A DNA stretch of 7,171 bases from Candidatus Gottesmanbacteria bacterium CG_4_10_14_0_8_um_filter_37_24 (lineage in GTDB: Bacteria; Patescibacteriota; Microgenomatia; 2-02-FULL-39-11). The notes beneath the pieces were generated by a model. It was not told the origin of the DNA and did no database searches. It saw only the letters and a list, made by a program, of their open reading frames with translations. The DNA lies in contig PFMK01000075.1 of NCBI GenBank assembly GCA_002785215.1, positions 1 through 7,171 on the forward strand. The letters run 5' to 3'. Positions 1 to 5,231 of the stretch are shown here, one piece after another; position 1 is the first letter of the stretch; each line of letters starts with the position of its first letter. The position numbers and the translations under genes are program-made.

Positions 1-4
1 GGTA

Positions 5-745
5 ATGCTTCGGCGGATTTCGCTCGCCGAAGAATTTGAGGATACCACGGGCGTAAGCCCGTGGAGCTTCATTAAAGACTTCCTACGTAATTCATTTGCT
101 GGGAATTTAAGAGTGTTCAGAGGTGGACAAGTCATCAATGCAAATAATAAAAAATCCGAACAGATTGATATTGTTTTATGCTCTCAAAACTCAATAAAGA
201 TATTTAGTGAAAAAGGTTTTTACCCAATAGAAACTGTTTTTGGAGTTGTGAACATAAAAAAAGAACTTACCCATACAAACCTTTTTAGCAATAAAAAGAA
301 AGATTGTGGCGCAATCAAAAACCTAAAATCAATACCAAAAGACAATATTAGACTGAACCCCGGTTTGCTCAATCAGAGAGTAGTTAATGAGAATTTCAAG
401 AAAAGATTCCCATGTAAAATAATCTTTGCTTATGAGGGAAAAATATTACCAACTTGGGAAGATGAACTAAACAAAATTGTAAAAGAAGAACCTGGAGAGA
501 TAGATTATTTGCCAGATATTATTGTGGTTAACAAACAAGGTATGATCAAAAAAAGCTCTGATGGAAAGGTGGTTTTATCAAACGGAAAGACTCTGGAAAA
601 ACATTTTCACTTTTCTGAATTCGAAAAAAACGAAATGTATCATATGCCCTTTCTTCTCATACTTAGTGAATTATATAAAAATGCAAACTGGCAATATTAT
701 ATAGGACCAAAATATGAAGATTATTTTAATAAGGACTTGAGCTAA
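5..745 (+). CDS. DUF6602-like protein, possible degenerate PD-(D/E)XK nuclease; 5' end uncertain
   Basis: This 246-residue soluble protein resembles the DUF6602 family, recognised from memory by QIDIVL (53-58), then FYPIETV (72-78), then VVNIKKEL (81-88). That order (Asp, Glu, x-Lys) resembles a PD-(D/E)XK nuclease core, with D55, E76 and K85 as candidate active-site residues. The position where I expect Glu in an E-x-K motif is N83, so catalysis may be lost. A second acidic patch, LPDIIVV (169-175), follows. No signal peptide or membrane segment is visible. Codons 2-20 (nt 8-64) consist almost wholly of two palindromes, so residues 1-20 are probably repeat-derived and family similarity begins near SFIKDF (21-26). 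The frame is open to the left window edge, so ATG at 5 may not be the true start, and no ribosome binding site can be seen. Function is unknown; DUF6602 proteins often sit in accessory or defence-like regions. Confidence 0.6.
   Translation: MLRRISLAEEFEDTTGVSPWSFIKDFLRNSFAGNLRVFRGGQVINANNKKSEQIDIVLCSQNSIKIFSEKGFYPIETVFGVVNIKKELTHTNLFSNKKKDCGAIKNLKSIPKDNIRLNPGLLNQRVVNENFKKRFPCKIIFAYEGKILPTWEDELNKIVKEEPGEIDYLPDIIVVNKQGMIKKSSDGKVVLSNGKTLEKHFHFSEFEKNEMYHMPFLLILSELYKNANWQYYIGPKYEDYFNKDLS
8..32. repeat. Palindrome: 8-bp stem, 9-nt loop
   Basis: CTTCGGCG (8-15) is perfectly complementary to CGCCGAAG (25-32). It is GC-rich compared with the AT-rich gene body that follows and lies 12 nt before a second palindrome. 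The pair looks like a REP-like repeat rather than protein-constrained sequence. It could form a hairpin on either strand. Confidence 0.65.
45..64. repeat. Palindrome: 8-bp stem, GTAA loop
   Basis: CCACGGGC (45-52) pairs perfectly with GCCCGTGG (57-64) around a GTAA loop. In frame it encodes TTGVSPW-type residues, a translation I associate with spurious or repeat-derived N-termini. There is no T-run after it, so it is not a classical terminator in the plus direction. Confidence 0.7.
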
Positions 746-802
746 AAGATTCAAAAAACGATTAGATAACAAGGAAGGAATAAATGGTTACCTTTAGTCA
801 TT

Positions 803-930
803 TATACTCACGTAACTCAGGTTTGCAACCTAAGTTACTCAGTATATACCCTTCTAATACTTCGACAAGCTCAGCACAGGTCCGCTTTTTCACCCTATTG
901 GGTTACAAACCGAAGTAAGAAGGGTACAAC
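803..930. repeat. Palindromic mosaic, copy 1
   Basis: The left part is a long imperfect hairpin: TATACT (803-808) pairs with AGTATA (841-846), GTAACT (812-817) with AGTTAC (833-838) and AGGTT (819-823) with AACCT (827-831), around a TGC loop. The right part is a second inverted repeat overlapping the first: TATACCCTTCT (845-855) pairs with AGAAGGGTACA (918-928) with one mismatch, and ACTTCG (859-864) with CGAAGT (911-916). Between those arms lie a CTTCGACAAGCTCAG repeat and a small ACCC/GGGT stem (892-903). Segments 839-858 and 901-930 align without gaps to 5133-5152 (15 of 20 identical) and 5191-5220 (23 of 30 identical), so this is a second copy of one scaffold. It fills much of the 281-nt gap between the DUF6602-like gene and the murein hydrolase gene; 931-989 shows nothing further. 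Confidence 0.7.
860..880. repeat. Dispersed CTTCGACAAGCTCAG-type repeat
   Basis: The sequence starting CTTCGACAAGCTCAG matches, from memory, a short repeat seen in very many unrelated bacterial genomes and often linked to REP-associated tyrosine (RAYT) transposases. Here it is the core held between the arms of mosaic copy 1. No transposase gene is in the window, so any mobilisation would be in trans. Confidence 0.6.
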
Positions 931-989
931 ACTCAAGTCTAGTAGTAACTTCATTTAATATTTTTATTCCAGAACCAAAAAACCATGAG

Positions 990-1018
990 TTTACCGAGAG
1001 GACTCCATTTGCTATACT
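990..1018 (+). promoter_or_regulatory. Sigma70-type promoter of the murein hydrolase gene
   Basis: TTTACC (990-995) and TATACT (1013-1018) are separated by 17 nt, matching -35 and -10 consensus at 4 and 5 of 6 positions. Only 8 nt separate the -10 box from ATG at 1027, and no Shine-Dalgarno sequence fits in that gap. Transcription would start at or within a few nucleotides of the start codon, implying a leaderless or nearly leaderless mRNA. Confidence 0.5.
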
Positions 1019-1026
1019 TGAGATAA

Positions 1027-2820
1027 ATGAAAGCGCGCCTGCCTGTAATTTTTCTTATTTTTGTCCTTTTACTGTTATATCCATATCGTAATATTTATGC
1101 ACAGGAAACTTCCACACCATCCGCCAACAAGAAGACAGTAACTTCTCAGGATAATCCGATAACTAAAGCATTAAACAGCCTGATTTCCTTACTTACAAAA
1201 AATAAGACAGCCCAAAAGACGGGACTTACAGTGAATTCCAGTTTACCCCCGATGGTGATTTCCGATAGCAAAGAAGGGGTAACGGCGCAAAATATGAAGA
1301 CGCTGGATGATGGGGATAAGAAAGAGGAGGAAAAACCTGTTGATCCGGGCGTTTTGGATAATACTTCAGCCTCTTATCATGTAGTTTCCGCCTTTTCCAC
1401 AAAAAGCGATGAGAAAGTAAGCGGTAATATTCTGGACGAGTTGAGGAATTTGCTTGACAAGGTACTGGTGAAAGATAAAGGGAATGAAAGGGCTATGGAA
1501 TTTGTGGCTCAGGAATTGCCGGCAGGAGGAAATACAGACATGTTGAAACCGCAGACGAACACGATGATTTCTCAAAGCAAGGACACTCTTTCATCACAAG
1601 GAATCAACATAGGAGGTTTTATATCAGGTCTTTTCAAATCCAAAGACGAAGCGATGGTGGATTCAATTGAATTCCGGAGATGCATGGAACTGCCGGGAAG
1701 CGTGTGTACAGGACAACTGGCAGCAATAGAGAGATTGGAAACTCCGACACCCACGCCTGATTCAAATAATGTTCCATATGAACCGCCGCCTGATTATACA
1801 CCTCCGGGCAGTTATACCTGTGATTTGGGTACAAATTATTGTTCCGTAGATTATCTTAAGGATTATTTCCCTTCTGAGGAATCCGTAAAAATGGCCTCGA
1901 TGATTTGTCAAAGGGAAAGCGGTGGAGATCCGACAGCTGTAAATAGGGGATGTCTGTCCGGGAAGACGCGGGATTTCAGCATAGGTCTTTTTCAAATCAA
2001 TATGCTGGCTCATATAAATAACCTTATAGCACAACCTACGCCTTTTATGTCAAAAGATTGCGCCGGAATTATAGTAGATAAATGGAATACTGAAAAAATC
2101 TGTACTACTTCTGACATGGTAAAGTTGGAGGAATGTATCAAGCCTATGCAAAATCCGGAAACGAATATAAAGTATGCAGTTATACTTTCCGGAAATGGTA
2201 CTAATTGGGGTCCCTGGTCAACTTATAAGGTATGTAAAGCAGTGGATAATTCTCCCGGGACTCCCGGGACGCCGGTTCAGGTAGCCGGTTGTCCTCAACC
2301 TCTTGATATGGTTGCTGTTCCAAATACAGATCTATACCTTCAGGATTTCGATCAGGGATGTATTACGCCCGGGAAAATTGTAATCCATTGGAGCGGAGGC
2401 TGGTCATCTGCCAAAGCTACCGCTGATTGGCTGCGGTATGGGGTAGTAAATAAACTCGGATATCCTTTATCCTGTAATTTAGCTACAGATCAAAATACCC
2501 AACTGCAGCTGTTACAGCATTTTAACGGTAAATCACAAAGAGCCTGGTGTGTAGGCGGAGATGAGAACGATTCAGCATTGAACAATGAGATTACGGGTTT
2601 GTTTTTTGATGAGGTAATAAATAATCCTAATCATCCGCGCTATCAGGAGTTGATTGCGGAATCTGATAAAGCGATACAGACCACCTGCTGGATGCTGAAA
2701 AAATATAACTTACCTAAGTCAGAAATCTACGGACATTATCAACTTACACAAGGTAAATCTGATCCGGGGGTAGAATACCTGAAGTATTTCAAAAACCGGG
2801 TGGAGAATGAATGTAATTGA
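1027..2820 (+). CDS. Secreted bifunctional murein hydrolase: lytic transglycosylase plus N-acetylmuramoyl-L-alanine amidase
   Basis: This 597-residue exported protein probably cuts both glycan strands and peptide stems of peptidoglycan. Residues 1-25 form a signal peptide with a likely cut after IYA. Residues 26-240 are low-complexity and unassigned, ending in a Pro-rich linker. Residues 262-405 resemble an SLT/lysozyme-like transglycosylase: QRESGG with catalytic E297, SIGLFQIN (318-325) and a GNGTNWGPW segment (389-397). After a PGTPGTP linker, residues 422-590 form an Amidase_2 domain with H454 (VIHW), E521 (NNEITG), H570 (YGHY), K577 and D579 (GKSDPG), matching the zinc ligands and catalytic residues of AmpD-type enzymes. 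All 16 cysteines lie after residue 218, which suggests a disulfide-rich extracellular fold. The gene starts 8 nt after a -10 box and is followed 40 nt later by an anchored extracellular protein. The context suggests a VirB1-like wall-opening role; housekeeping wall turnover is the alternative. Confidence 0.85.
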   Translation: MKARLPVIFLIFVLLLLYPYRNIYAQETSTPSANKKTVTSQDNPITKALNSLISLLTKNKTAQKTGLTVNSSLPPMVISDSKEGVTAQNMKTLDDGDKKEEEKPVDPGVLDNTSASYHVVSAFSTKSDEKVSGNILDELRNLLDKVLVKDKGNERAMEFVAQELPAGGNTDMLKPQTNTMISQSKDTLSSQGINIGGFISGLFKSKDEAMVDSIEFRRCMELPGSVCTGQLAAIERLETPTPTPDSNNVPYEPPPDYTPPGSYTCDLGTNYCSVDYLKDYFPSEESVKMASMICQRESGGDPTAVNRGCLSGKTRDFSIGLFQINMLAHINNLIAQPTPFMSKDCAGIIVDKWNTEKICTTSDMVKLEECIKPMQNPETNIKYAVILSGNGTNWGPWSTYKVCKAVDNSPGTPGTPVQVAGCPQPLDMVAVPNTDLYLQDFDQGCITPGKIVIHWSGGWSSAKATADWLRYGVVNKLGYPLSCNLATDQNTQLQLLQHFNGKSQRAWCVGGDENDSALNNEITGLFFDEVINNPNHPRYQELIAESDKAIQTTCWMLKKYNLPKSEIYGHYQLTQGKSDPGVEYLKYFKNRVENECN

Positions 2821-2845
2821 GAATTATGTCATAAATATTTACAAT

Positions 2846-2850
2846 AAGGA
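2846..2850 (+). promoter_or_regulatory. Ribosome binding site of the downstream anchored protein
   Basis: AAGGA lies 10 nt before ATG at 2861. It is the clearest Shine-Dalgarno sequence at a gene start in this window and supports translation from a polycistronic message with the murein hydrolase, unlike the genes that begin right after a -10 box. Confidence 0.5.
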
Positions 2851-2860
2851 ATAGATTAAT

Positions 2861-3391
2861 ATGTTTGATTTAATAAACTGGCCGTTTAAAAAAAAGCTGC
2901 TGATCCTTTCAGTGATTTTGTTTATCCTTGTTATAATTTTTATTATCCTCATACTAGTAAAATCATTCAATCCGGCCTCCTTACCCGAGATACCACGTCC
3001 AACCGCCACACCTTTTTCTGTAAGGCCAATCACCCCAACTACAGTAAATCTAAGCTTGGTGCCAACGGAAGAAAAAATAGATATCAAGGGCGTCACGATA
3101 AAAAATATTTACCGTGATCCTGTAGAAGTCCATGGAAACGGGGACGTAGTGTTTTACCGGAACAGTGATTATCAGTTAGTCTATTTGCCGAAATTCTCCA
3201 ATTTCCACATAACCGTACTTGGTAGTCCTTTTTGGGATAAGGCAAAAGAAGCGGAAGAGCAGTTTATAAAATCATTGGATATATCAAAAGAACAGGCATG
3301 CTGGTTGACTGTTGAGATAACAACCCCTCAATTTGCCAATGAAGAGTATGCAGGGAAAACATTCCCGTTGAGTTATTGCATGGATTTGTAA
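2861..3391 (+). CDS. Membrane-anchored extracellular protein with Pro/Thr linker, unknown function
   Basis: This 176-residue protein begins with a short basic segment (WPFKKK), then one membrane helix at about 12-33, then a Pro/Thr-rich stretch (about 38-68), and then a folded domain (about 72-176) predicted to lie outside the membrane. The folded part has a hydrophobic/aromatic core (YQLVYLPKF at 104-112), a helix rich in Glu and Lys (126-140), and two cysteines, C147 and C173, that could form a disulfide. The pattern of AEEQF, an ISKEQAC turn and a closing AGKTFPLSYC recalls a conserved hypothetical family I associate with Microgenomates secretion-type loci, but I cannot name a Pfam family. 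It follows the murein hydrolase gene by 40 nt with its own AAGGA site, so the two are probably co-transcribed. A pseudopilin or VirB8-like accessory subunit is possible but unsupported. Confidence 0.75.
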   Translation: MFDLINWPFKKKLLILSVILFILVIIFIILILVKSFNPASLPEIPRPTATPFSVRPITPTTVNLSLVPTEEKIDIKGVTIKNIYRDPVEVHGNGDVVFYRNSDYQLVYLPKFSNFHITVLGSPFWDKAKEAEEQFIKSLDISKEQACWLTVEITTPQFANEEYAGKTFPLSYCMDL

Positions 3392-3427
3392 TATTTTTAG
3401 GGCGATGCAGATATTTACAAATATTAC
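3388..3427 (+). other. AT-rich inverted repeat overlapping the stop codon
   Basis: GTAATATTT (3388-3396), which contains the stop codon, pairs perfectly with AAATATTAC (3419-3427). A competing 6-bp hairpin, ATATTT (3411-3416) with AAATAT (3419-3424), uses the same right arm. There is no GC stem or T-run, so this is at best a weak 3' end structure. Confidence 0.25.
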
Positions 3428-3436
3428 GTATAAATT

Positions 3437-3464
3437 TTGATATTTAAGCTTAGTGTTATATAAT
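3437..3464 (+). promoter_or_regulatory. Strong sigma70-type promoter
   Basis: TTGATA (3437-3442) and TATAAT (3459-3464) are 16 nt apart, matching consensus at 5 and 6 of 6 positions. The -10 box ends 10 nt before ATG at 3475, so the 5' leader would be only a few nucleotides long. This gives the small anchored protein its own transcription start, apart from the preceding gene pair. Confidence 0.65.
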
Positions 3465-3474
3465 TAACTCCGGT

Positions 3475-3792
3475 ATGGATAATGCATATTTAAGGCCCAG
3501 GAAAAGCAATTTTATTGCGCCCATAGTAATTTTACTGGTTATCGTGATTTTGGTTGGGGGTGCAATATATTTTCTTTTGAATAAAAAAGATAAATTCTTG
3601 TCGCCTGTTCCTCCTGAACCGGATTTTGAAGTGATTTTCTATACGCCTACACCCGGACCGATTACTCCTTCATCCACCCCGTCTGCTACTCCGAAAGTAA
3701 AAAAAAGTGTTCCGATCAGTACTCCTAAACCTGTGAAACCTACCGCTACAGCAACTCCGAAAACCCTGCCGACTCCTACCTTGGCACGGTAA
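3475..3792 (+). CDS. Small membrane-anchored Pro/Thr-rich protein
   Basis: This 105-residue protein has a basic N-terminus (RPRK), one membrane helix at about 13-35, a KKDK stop-transfer patch (37-40) and then a tail of about 60 residues dominated by Pro, Thr, Ser and Lys (PTPGPITPSSTPSATPK and similar). It has no cysteine and no folded domain that I can see. Such tails are usually extended and can span the cell wall, so a spacer or tether role is an inference. Its architecture matches the N-terminal half of the 176-residue protein just upstream (helix then Pro/Thr linker) without that protein's C-terminal domain, although the sequences are not clearly related. It has its own near-consensus promoter and a start with no Shine-Dalgarno. 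I do not recognise a family. Confidence 0.65.
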   Translation: MDNAYLRPRKSNFIAPIVILLVIVILVGGAIYFLLNKKDKFLSPVPPEPDFEVIFYTPTPGPITPSSTPSATPKVKKSVPISTPKPVKPTATATPKTLPTPTLAR

Positions 3793-3799
3793 TATTTTA

Positions 3800-3812
3800 A
3801 AGATGGGTATAA
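3800..3812 (+). repeat. Isolated terminal motif shared with mosaic copy 2
   Basis: AAGATGGGTATAA is identical to 5207-5219, the right end of mosaic copy 2, and similar to 917-929 in copy 1. Here the rest of the mosaic is absent. It may be a remnant of an element or a short promoter-type motif; it lies about 20 nt before the -10 box of the PAP2 gene. Confidence 0.35.
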
Positions 3813-3830
3813 CTGTTTTTGTATTTTCAG

Positions 3831-3836
3831 TATAAT
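3831..3836 (+). promoter_or_regulatory. -10 box of the PAP2 gene
   Basis: A perfect TATAAT lies 8 nt before ATG at 3845. No good -35 match is seen at 16-18 nt spacing. No Shine-Dalgarno sequence precedes the gene, so a leaderless start at ATG 3845 is the simplest reading. Confidence 0.5.
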
Positions 3837-3844
3837 TAGATTTG

Positions 3845-4393
3845 ATGATATCTCAACTGACGACAATTGACCGGAATATCTTTCTTTTCATAAATCATCT
3901 GCCGCATAATCCTTTTCTCAATTATTTCTTTGCCTTCCTTTCGGGGATAAGTTACGGAGGATTTATCTGGTTTGCTATAGCTGTAACCGTCTTTGTCTGG
4001 GAGGAAATCAAAGACAAAAAGAGCCTTTTTGCCCAGGTTTTAGCTGGATTATTGACTTTTATTTTAGTTGAATTATTACTGAAGAATATATTTGGAAGAT
4101 TAAGACCTGAATTCAGCATTCCTTCAACAATTGTTATTCTGGATTTTACAAATTCTCTTTCATTTCCTTCAGGGCACGCTGCTATGGCGTTTGCCGGAGC
4201 ATATATTCTTTCCAGAAAACACAGGAAATGGGGACTATTATATTATGTATTAGCTTTTCTGATTTCCTTTTCCAGAATATACTTAGGCAAGCATTATCCG
4301 AGTGATGTAGTAGCAGGGATGATGATCGGTACACTGATAGGTTATATCTCGGTTAAAATATCCGAATATGTATTCCCGAAAAAAGTAACTTGA
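3845..4393 (+). CDS. PAP2-family membrane phosphatase
   Basis: This 182-residue integral membrane protein carries the complete three-part PAP2 signature: K80-x6-R87-P88 (KNIFGRLRP), PSGH at 108-111, and S143-R144-x5-H150-x3-D154 (SRIYLGKHYPSD). H111 and H150 are the expected phosphate-handling histidines. About five or six hydrophobic helices fill the sequence. The family dephosphorylates lipid phosphates; bacterial members often act on undecaprenyl pyrophosphate (PgpB/BcrC type) or phosphatidylglycerophosphate, and the substrate cannot be told here. Given the neighbouring peptidoglycan hydrolase, recycling of the undecaprenyl carrier is the likelier role, as inference. A TTG codon just upstream (3842) would add one residue; ATG was preferred because it sits 8 nt after a TATAAT box. 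The gene has its own -10 box and is followed by a 117-nt gap with no strong signal. Confidence 0.9.
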   Translation: MISQLTTIDRNIFLFINHLPHNPFLNYFFAFLSGISYGGFIWFAIAVTVFVWEEIKDKKSLFAQVLAGLLTFILVELLLKNIFGRLRPEFSIPSTIVILDFTNSLSFPSGHAAMAFAGAYILSRKHRKWGLLYYVLAFLISFSRIYLGKHYPSDVVAGMMIGTLIGYISVKISEYVFPKKVT

Positions 4394-4510
4394 TAATACA
4401 TTATAATAATAAATAACAACAGATTACTGAATAAACAACATACCTTAAAGACGAGATAAGTCCAGCATTTCCACTACAGTCATTTAGGTATTTATCTAAA
4501 GAAAAGATTT

Positions 4511-5056
4511 ATGATTAAGTTCAATGCAAAAGAGTTACGTAATGAAGATCCCAATGATGAGGTTGTTAAATCTGTTGTAAGAAATCCGATCTATATAATT
4601 TTGGACAATGTGCTGGATACTTATAATATCGGATCAATTTTTCGGCTTGCTGATGCAGTAGCTGCTGAAAAATTGATATTATGCGCCGAGAGTGAGACTC
4701 CGCCGAATCCGAGGATAAAGAAAGCTTCGATAAATACCTGGAAATGGACACCTTGGGAATACCGCGAAACTGCCTTGCAGGCAGTTACCAATCTCAAATC
4801 ACAGGACGAGACCCTCAAAATTATTTGTGTAGAGCAGGATAGAAGAAGCATAGGGTTGTCCGGTCTTGAATGCGGGTTTCCGTTAGCTCTGGTAGTTGGA
4901 AACGAGACATATGGAATATCGAAAGAAGTGCTGAAGGAAGCTGATATAATCGTTGAGTTACCGATGTATGGGATTAATAAATCTTTAAATGTGATGGTGT
5001 CGTGCGGAATTGTTCTGTATAAGATATTGGAAAAAAATTGTAAAAATCCACCATAA
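4511..5056 (+). CDS. SpoU/TrmH-family RNA 2'-O-methyltransferase
   Basis: This 181-residue protein matches the SpoU (SPOUT) family, which transfers a methyl group from S-adenosylmethionine to a ribose 2'-OH in tRNA or rRNA through a C-terminal trefoil knot. Motif 1 is DTYNIGSIFRLADA (36-49) with N39 and catalytic R45. Motif 2 is ALVVGNETYGI (126-136) with the conserved GNE. Motif 3 is LPMYGINKSLNVMVSCGI (150-167), with SLNV and the knot. Length is near that of a single SPOUT domain with no extra N-terminal RNA-binding domain, as in TrmL- or TrmH-like enzymes, so the target nucleotide cannot be assigned. The start is supported by homology beginning soon after residue 20. Upstream, TCTAAA (4495-4500) lies 10 nt before ATG and could be a weak -10 box, while AAAG (4503-4506 region) is a poor Shine-Dalgarno. 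Probably a housekeeping gene unrelated to its secretion-type neighbours. Confidence 0.9.
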   Translation: MIKFNAKELRNEDPNDEVVKSVVRNPIYIILDNVLDTYNIGSIFRLADAVAAEKLILCAESETPPNPRIKKASINTWKWTPWEYRETALQAVTNLKSQDETLKIICVEQDRRSIGLSGLECGFPLALVVGNETYGISKEVLKEADIIVELPMYGINKSLNVMVSCGIVLYKILEKNCKNPP

Positions 5057-5066
5057 AATTTATGGT
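5050..5066 (+). terminator. Possible weak terminator hairpin
   Basis: ACCATAAA (5050-5057) and TTTATGGT (5059-5066) form a perfect 8-bp inverted repeat spanning the stop codon of the methyltransferase gene. The stem is AT-rich, the spacer is one base, and the nearest T-run (5080-5085) is 13 nt further on, so termination is uncertain. Confidence 0.3.
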
Positions 5067-5083
5067 AAAAGGTCTATCATTTT

Positions 5084-5113
5084 TTGACAAGATTGGATAT
5101 ACTGAGATATACT
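5084..5113 (+). promoter_or_regulatory. Candidate upstream promoter reading into mosaic copy 2
   Basis: A perfect TTGACA (5084-5089) is followed after 18 nt by TATACT (5108-5113). The -10 box falls in the second unit of a tandem GATATACTGA repeat (5096-5105 and 5106-5115). Transcription from here would carry most of the mosaic hairpins as a leader of about 110 nt before the polytopic protein. Confidence 0.4.
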
Positions 5114-5220
5114 GATCCCGATTTAATCGGGACCAGCATATATCCATCTAAACCTCCGAATCGGAGGTCTAATCAGATTGCAACCAATTAAGTTGCAAAC
5201 CTGAGTAAGATGGGTATAAT
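5096..5220. repeat. Palindromic mosaic, copy 2
   Basis: Several palindromes lie end to end. A tandem GATATACTGA pair (5096-5115) opens it; GGATATACTG (5095-5104) is roughly complementary to CAGCATATATCC (5134-5145). Nested inside is TCCCGATT (5116-5123) with AATCGGGA (5125-5132). Then ACCTCCGA (5152-5159) pairs with TCGGAGGT (5161-5168), and TTGCAAC (5178-5184) with GTTGCAA (5192-5198). An outer pair, TATATCCATCT (5139-5149) with AGATGGGTATA (5208-5218), has one mismatch and encloses the last two. The flanking segments match mosaic copy 1 at 839-858 and 901-930, while the enclosed cores differ. A 15-nt stretch of copy 1 (815-829) recurs here inverted (5192-5206). No open reading frame of note and no transposase is present. 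Confidence 0.7.
5193..5220 (+). promoter_or_regulatory. Promoter at the right edge of mosaic copy 2
   Basis: TTGCAA (5193-5198, 4 of 6 to the -35 consensus) and a perfect TATAAT (5215-5220) are 16 nt apart. The -35 lies in the right arm of a mosaic hairpin and the -10 overlaps the mosaic's terminal inverted arm. ATG at 5232 follows after 11 nt with no Shine-Dalgarno, matching the near-leaderless pattern of other genes here. Confidence 0.5.
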
Positions 5221-5231
5221 CTTAAACTAAT

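Noticed and set aside
784..918. A 44-codon plus-strand ORF (ATG at 784) with AAGGAAGG at 771-778 as an apparent ribosome binding site.
   Set aside because: Almost all of its length is mosaic copy 1, including the CTTCGACAAGCTCAG repeat; the peptide is a by-product of palindromic DNA with no protein-like features. The good Shine-Dalgarno match is noted but not enough.
803..930. Possible CRISPR array or integron-like attachment site.
   Set aside because: There are no regularly spaced identical repeats, no cas or integrase gene, and the structure is better explained by nested palindromes.
2252..2269. Tandem CTCCCGGGA repeat in the murein hydrolase gene.
   Set aside because: It simply encodes the Pro-Gly-Thr interdomain linker.
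2818..2820. Possible TGA recoding, as in some CPR lineages.
   Set aside because: TGA ends the hydrolase and PAP2 genes exactly where their domains finish, and no in-frame TGA occurs inside the conserved domains.
3842..3844. TTG as an alternative start for the PAP2 gene.
   Set aside because: It adds one residue only, and ATG at 3845 fits the -10-to-start distance seen at other genes in the window.
4402..4407. TATAAT 104 nt before the methyltransferase gene.
   Set aside because: No -35 partner at suitable spacing, the region is generally AT-rich, and the distance is unlike other promoters here.
4478..4486. AGTCATTTA shared with 796-804.
   Set aside because: A 9-nt AT-rich match is expected by chance in a window of this size, and the flanks do not match well.
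5163..5168. GGAGGT, a perfect Shine-Dalgarno sequence inside a mosaic hairpin.
   Set aside because: No start codon follows at suitable spacing, and the sequence is explained as a palindrome arm.
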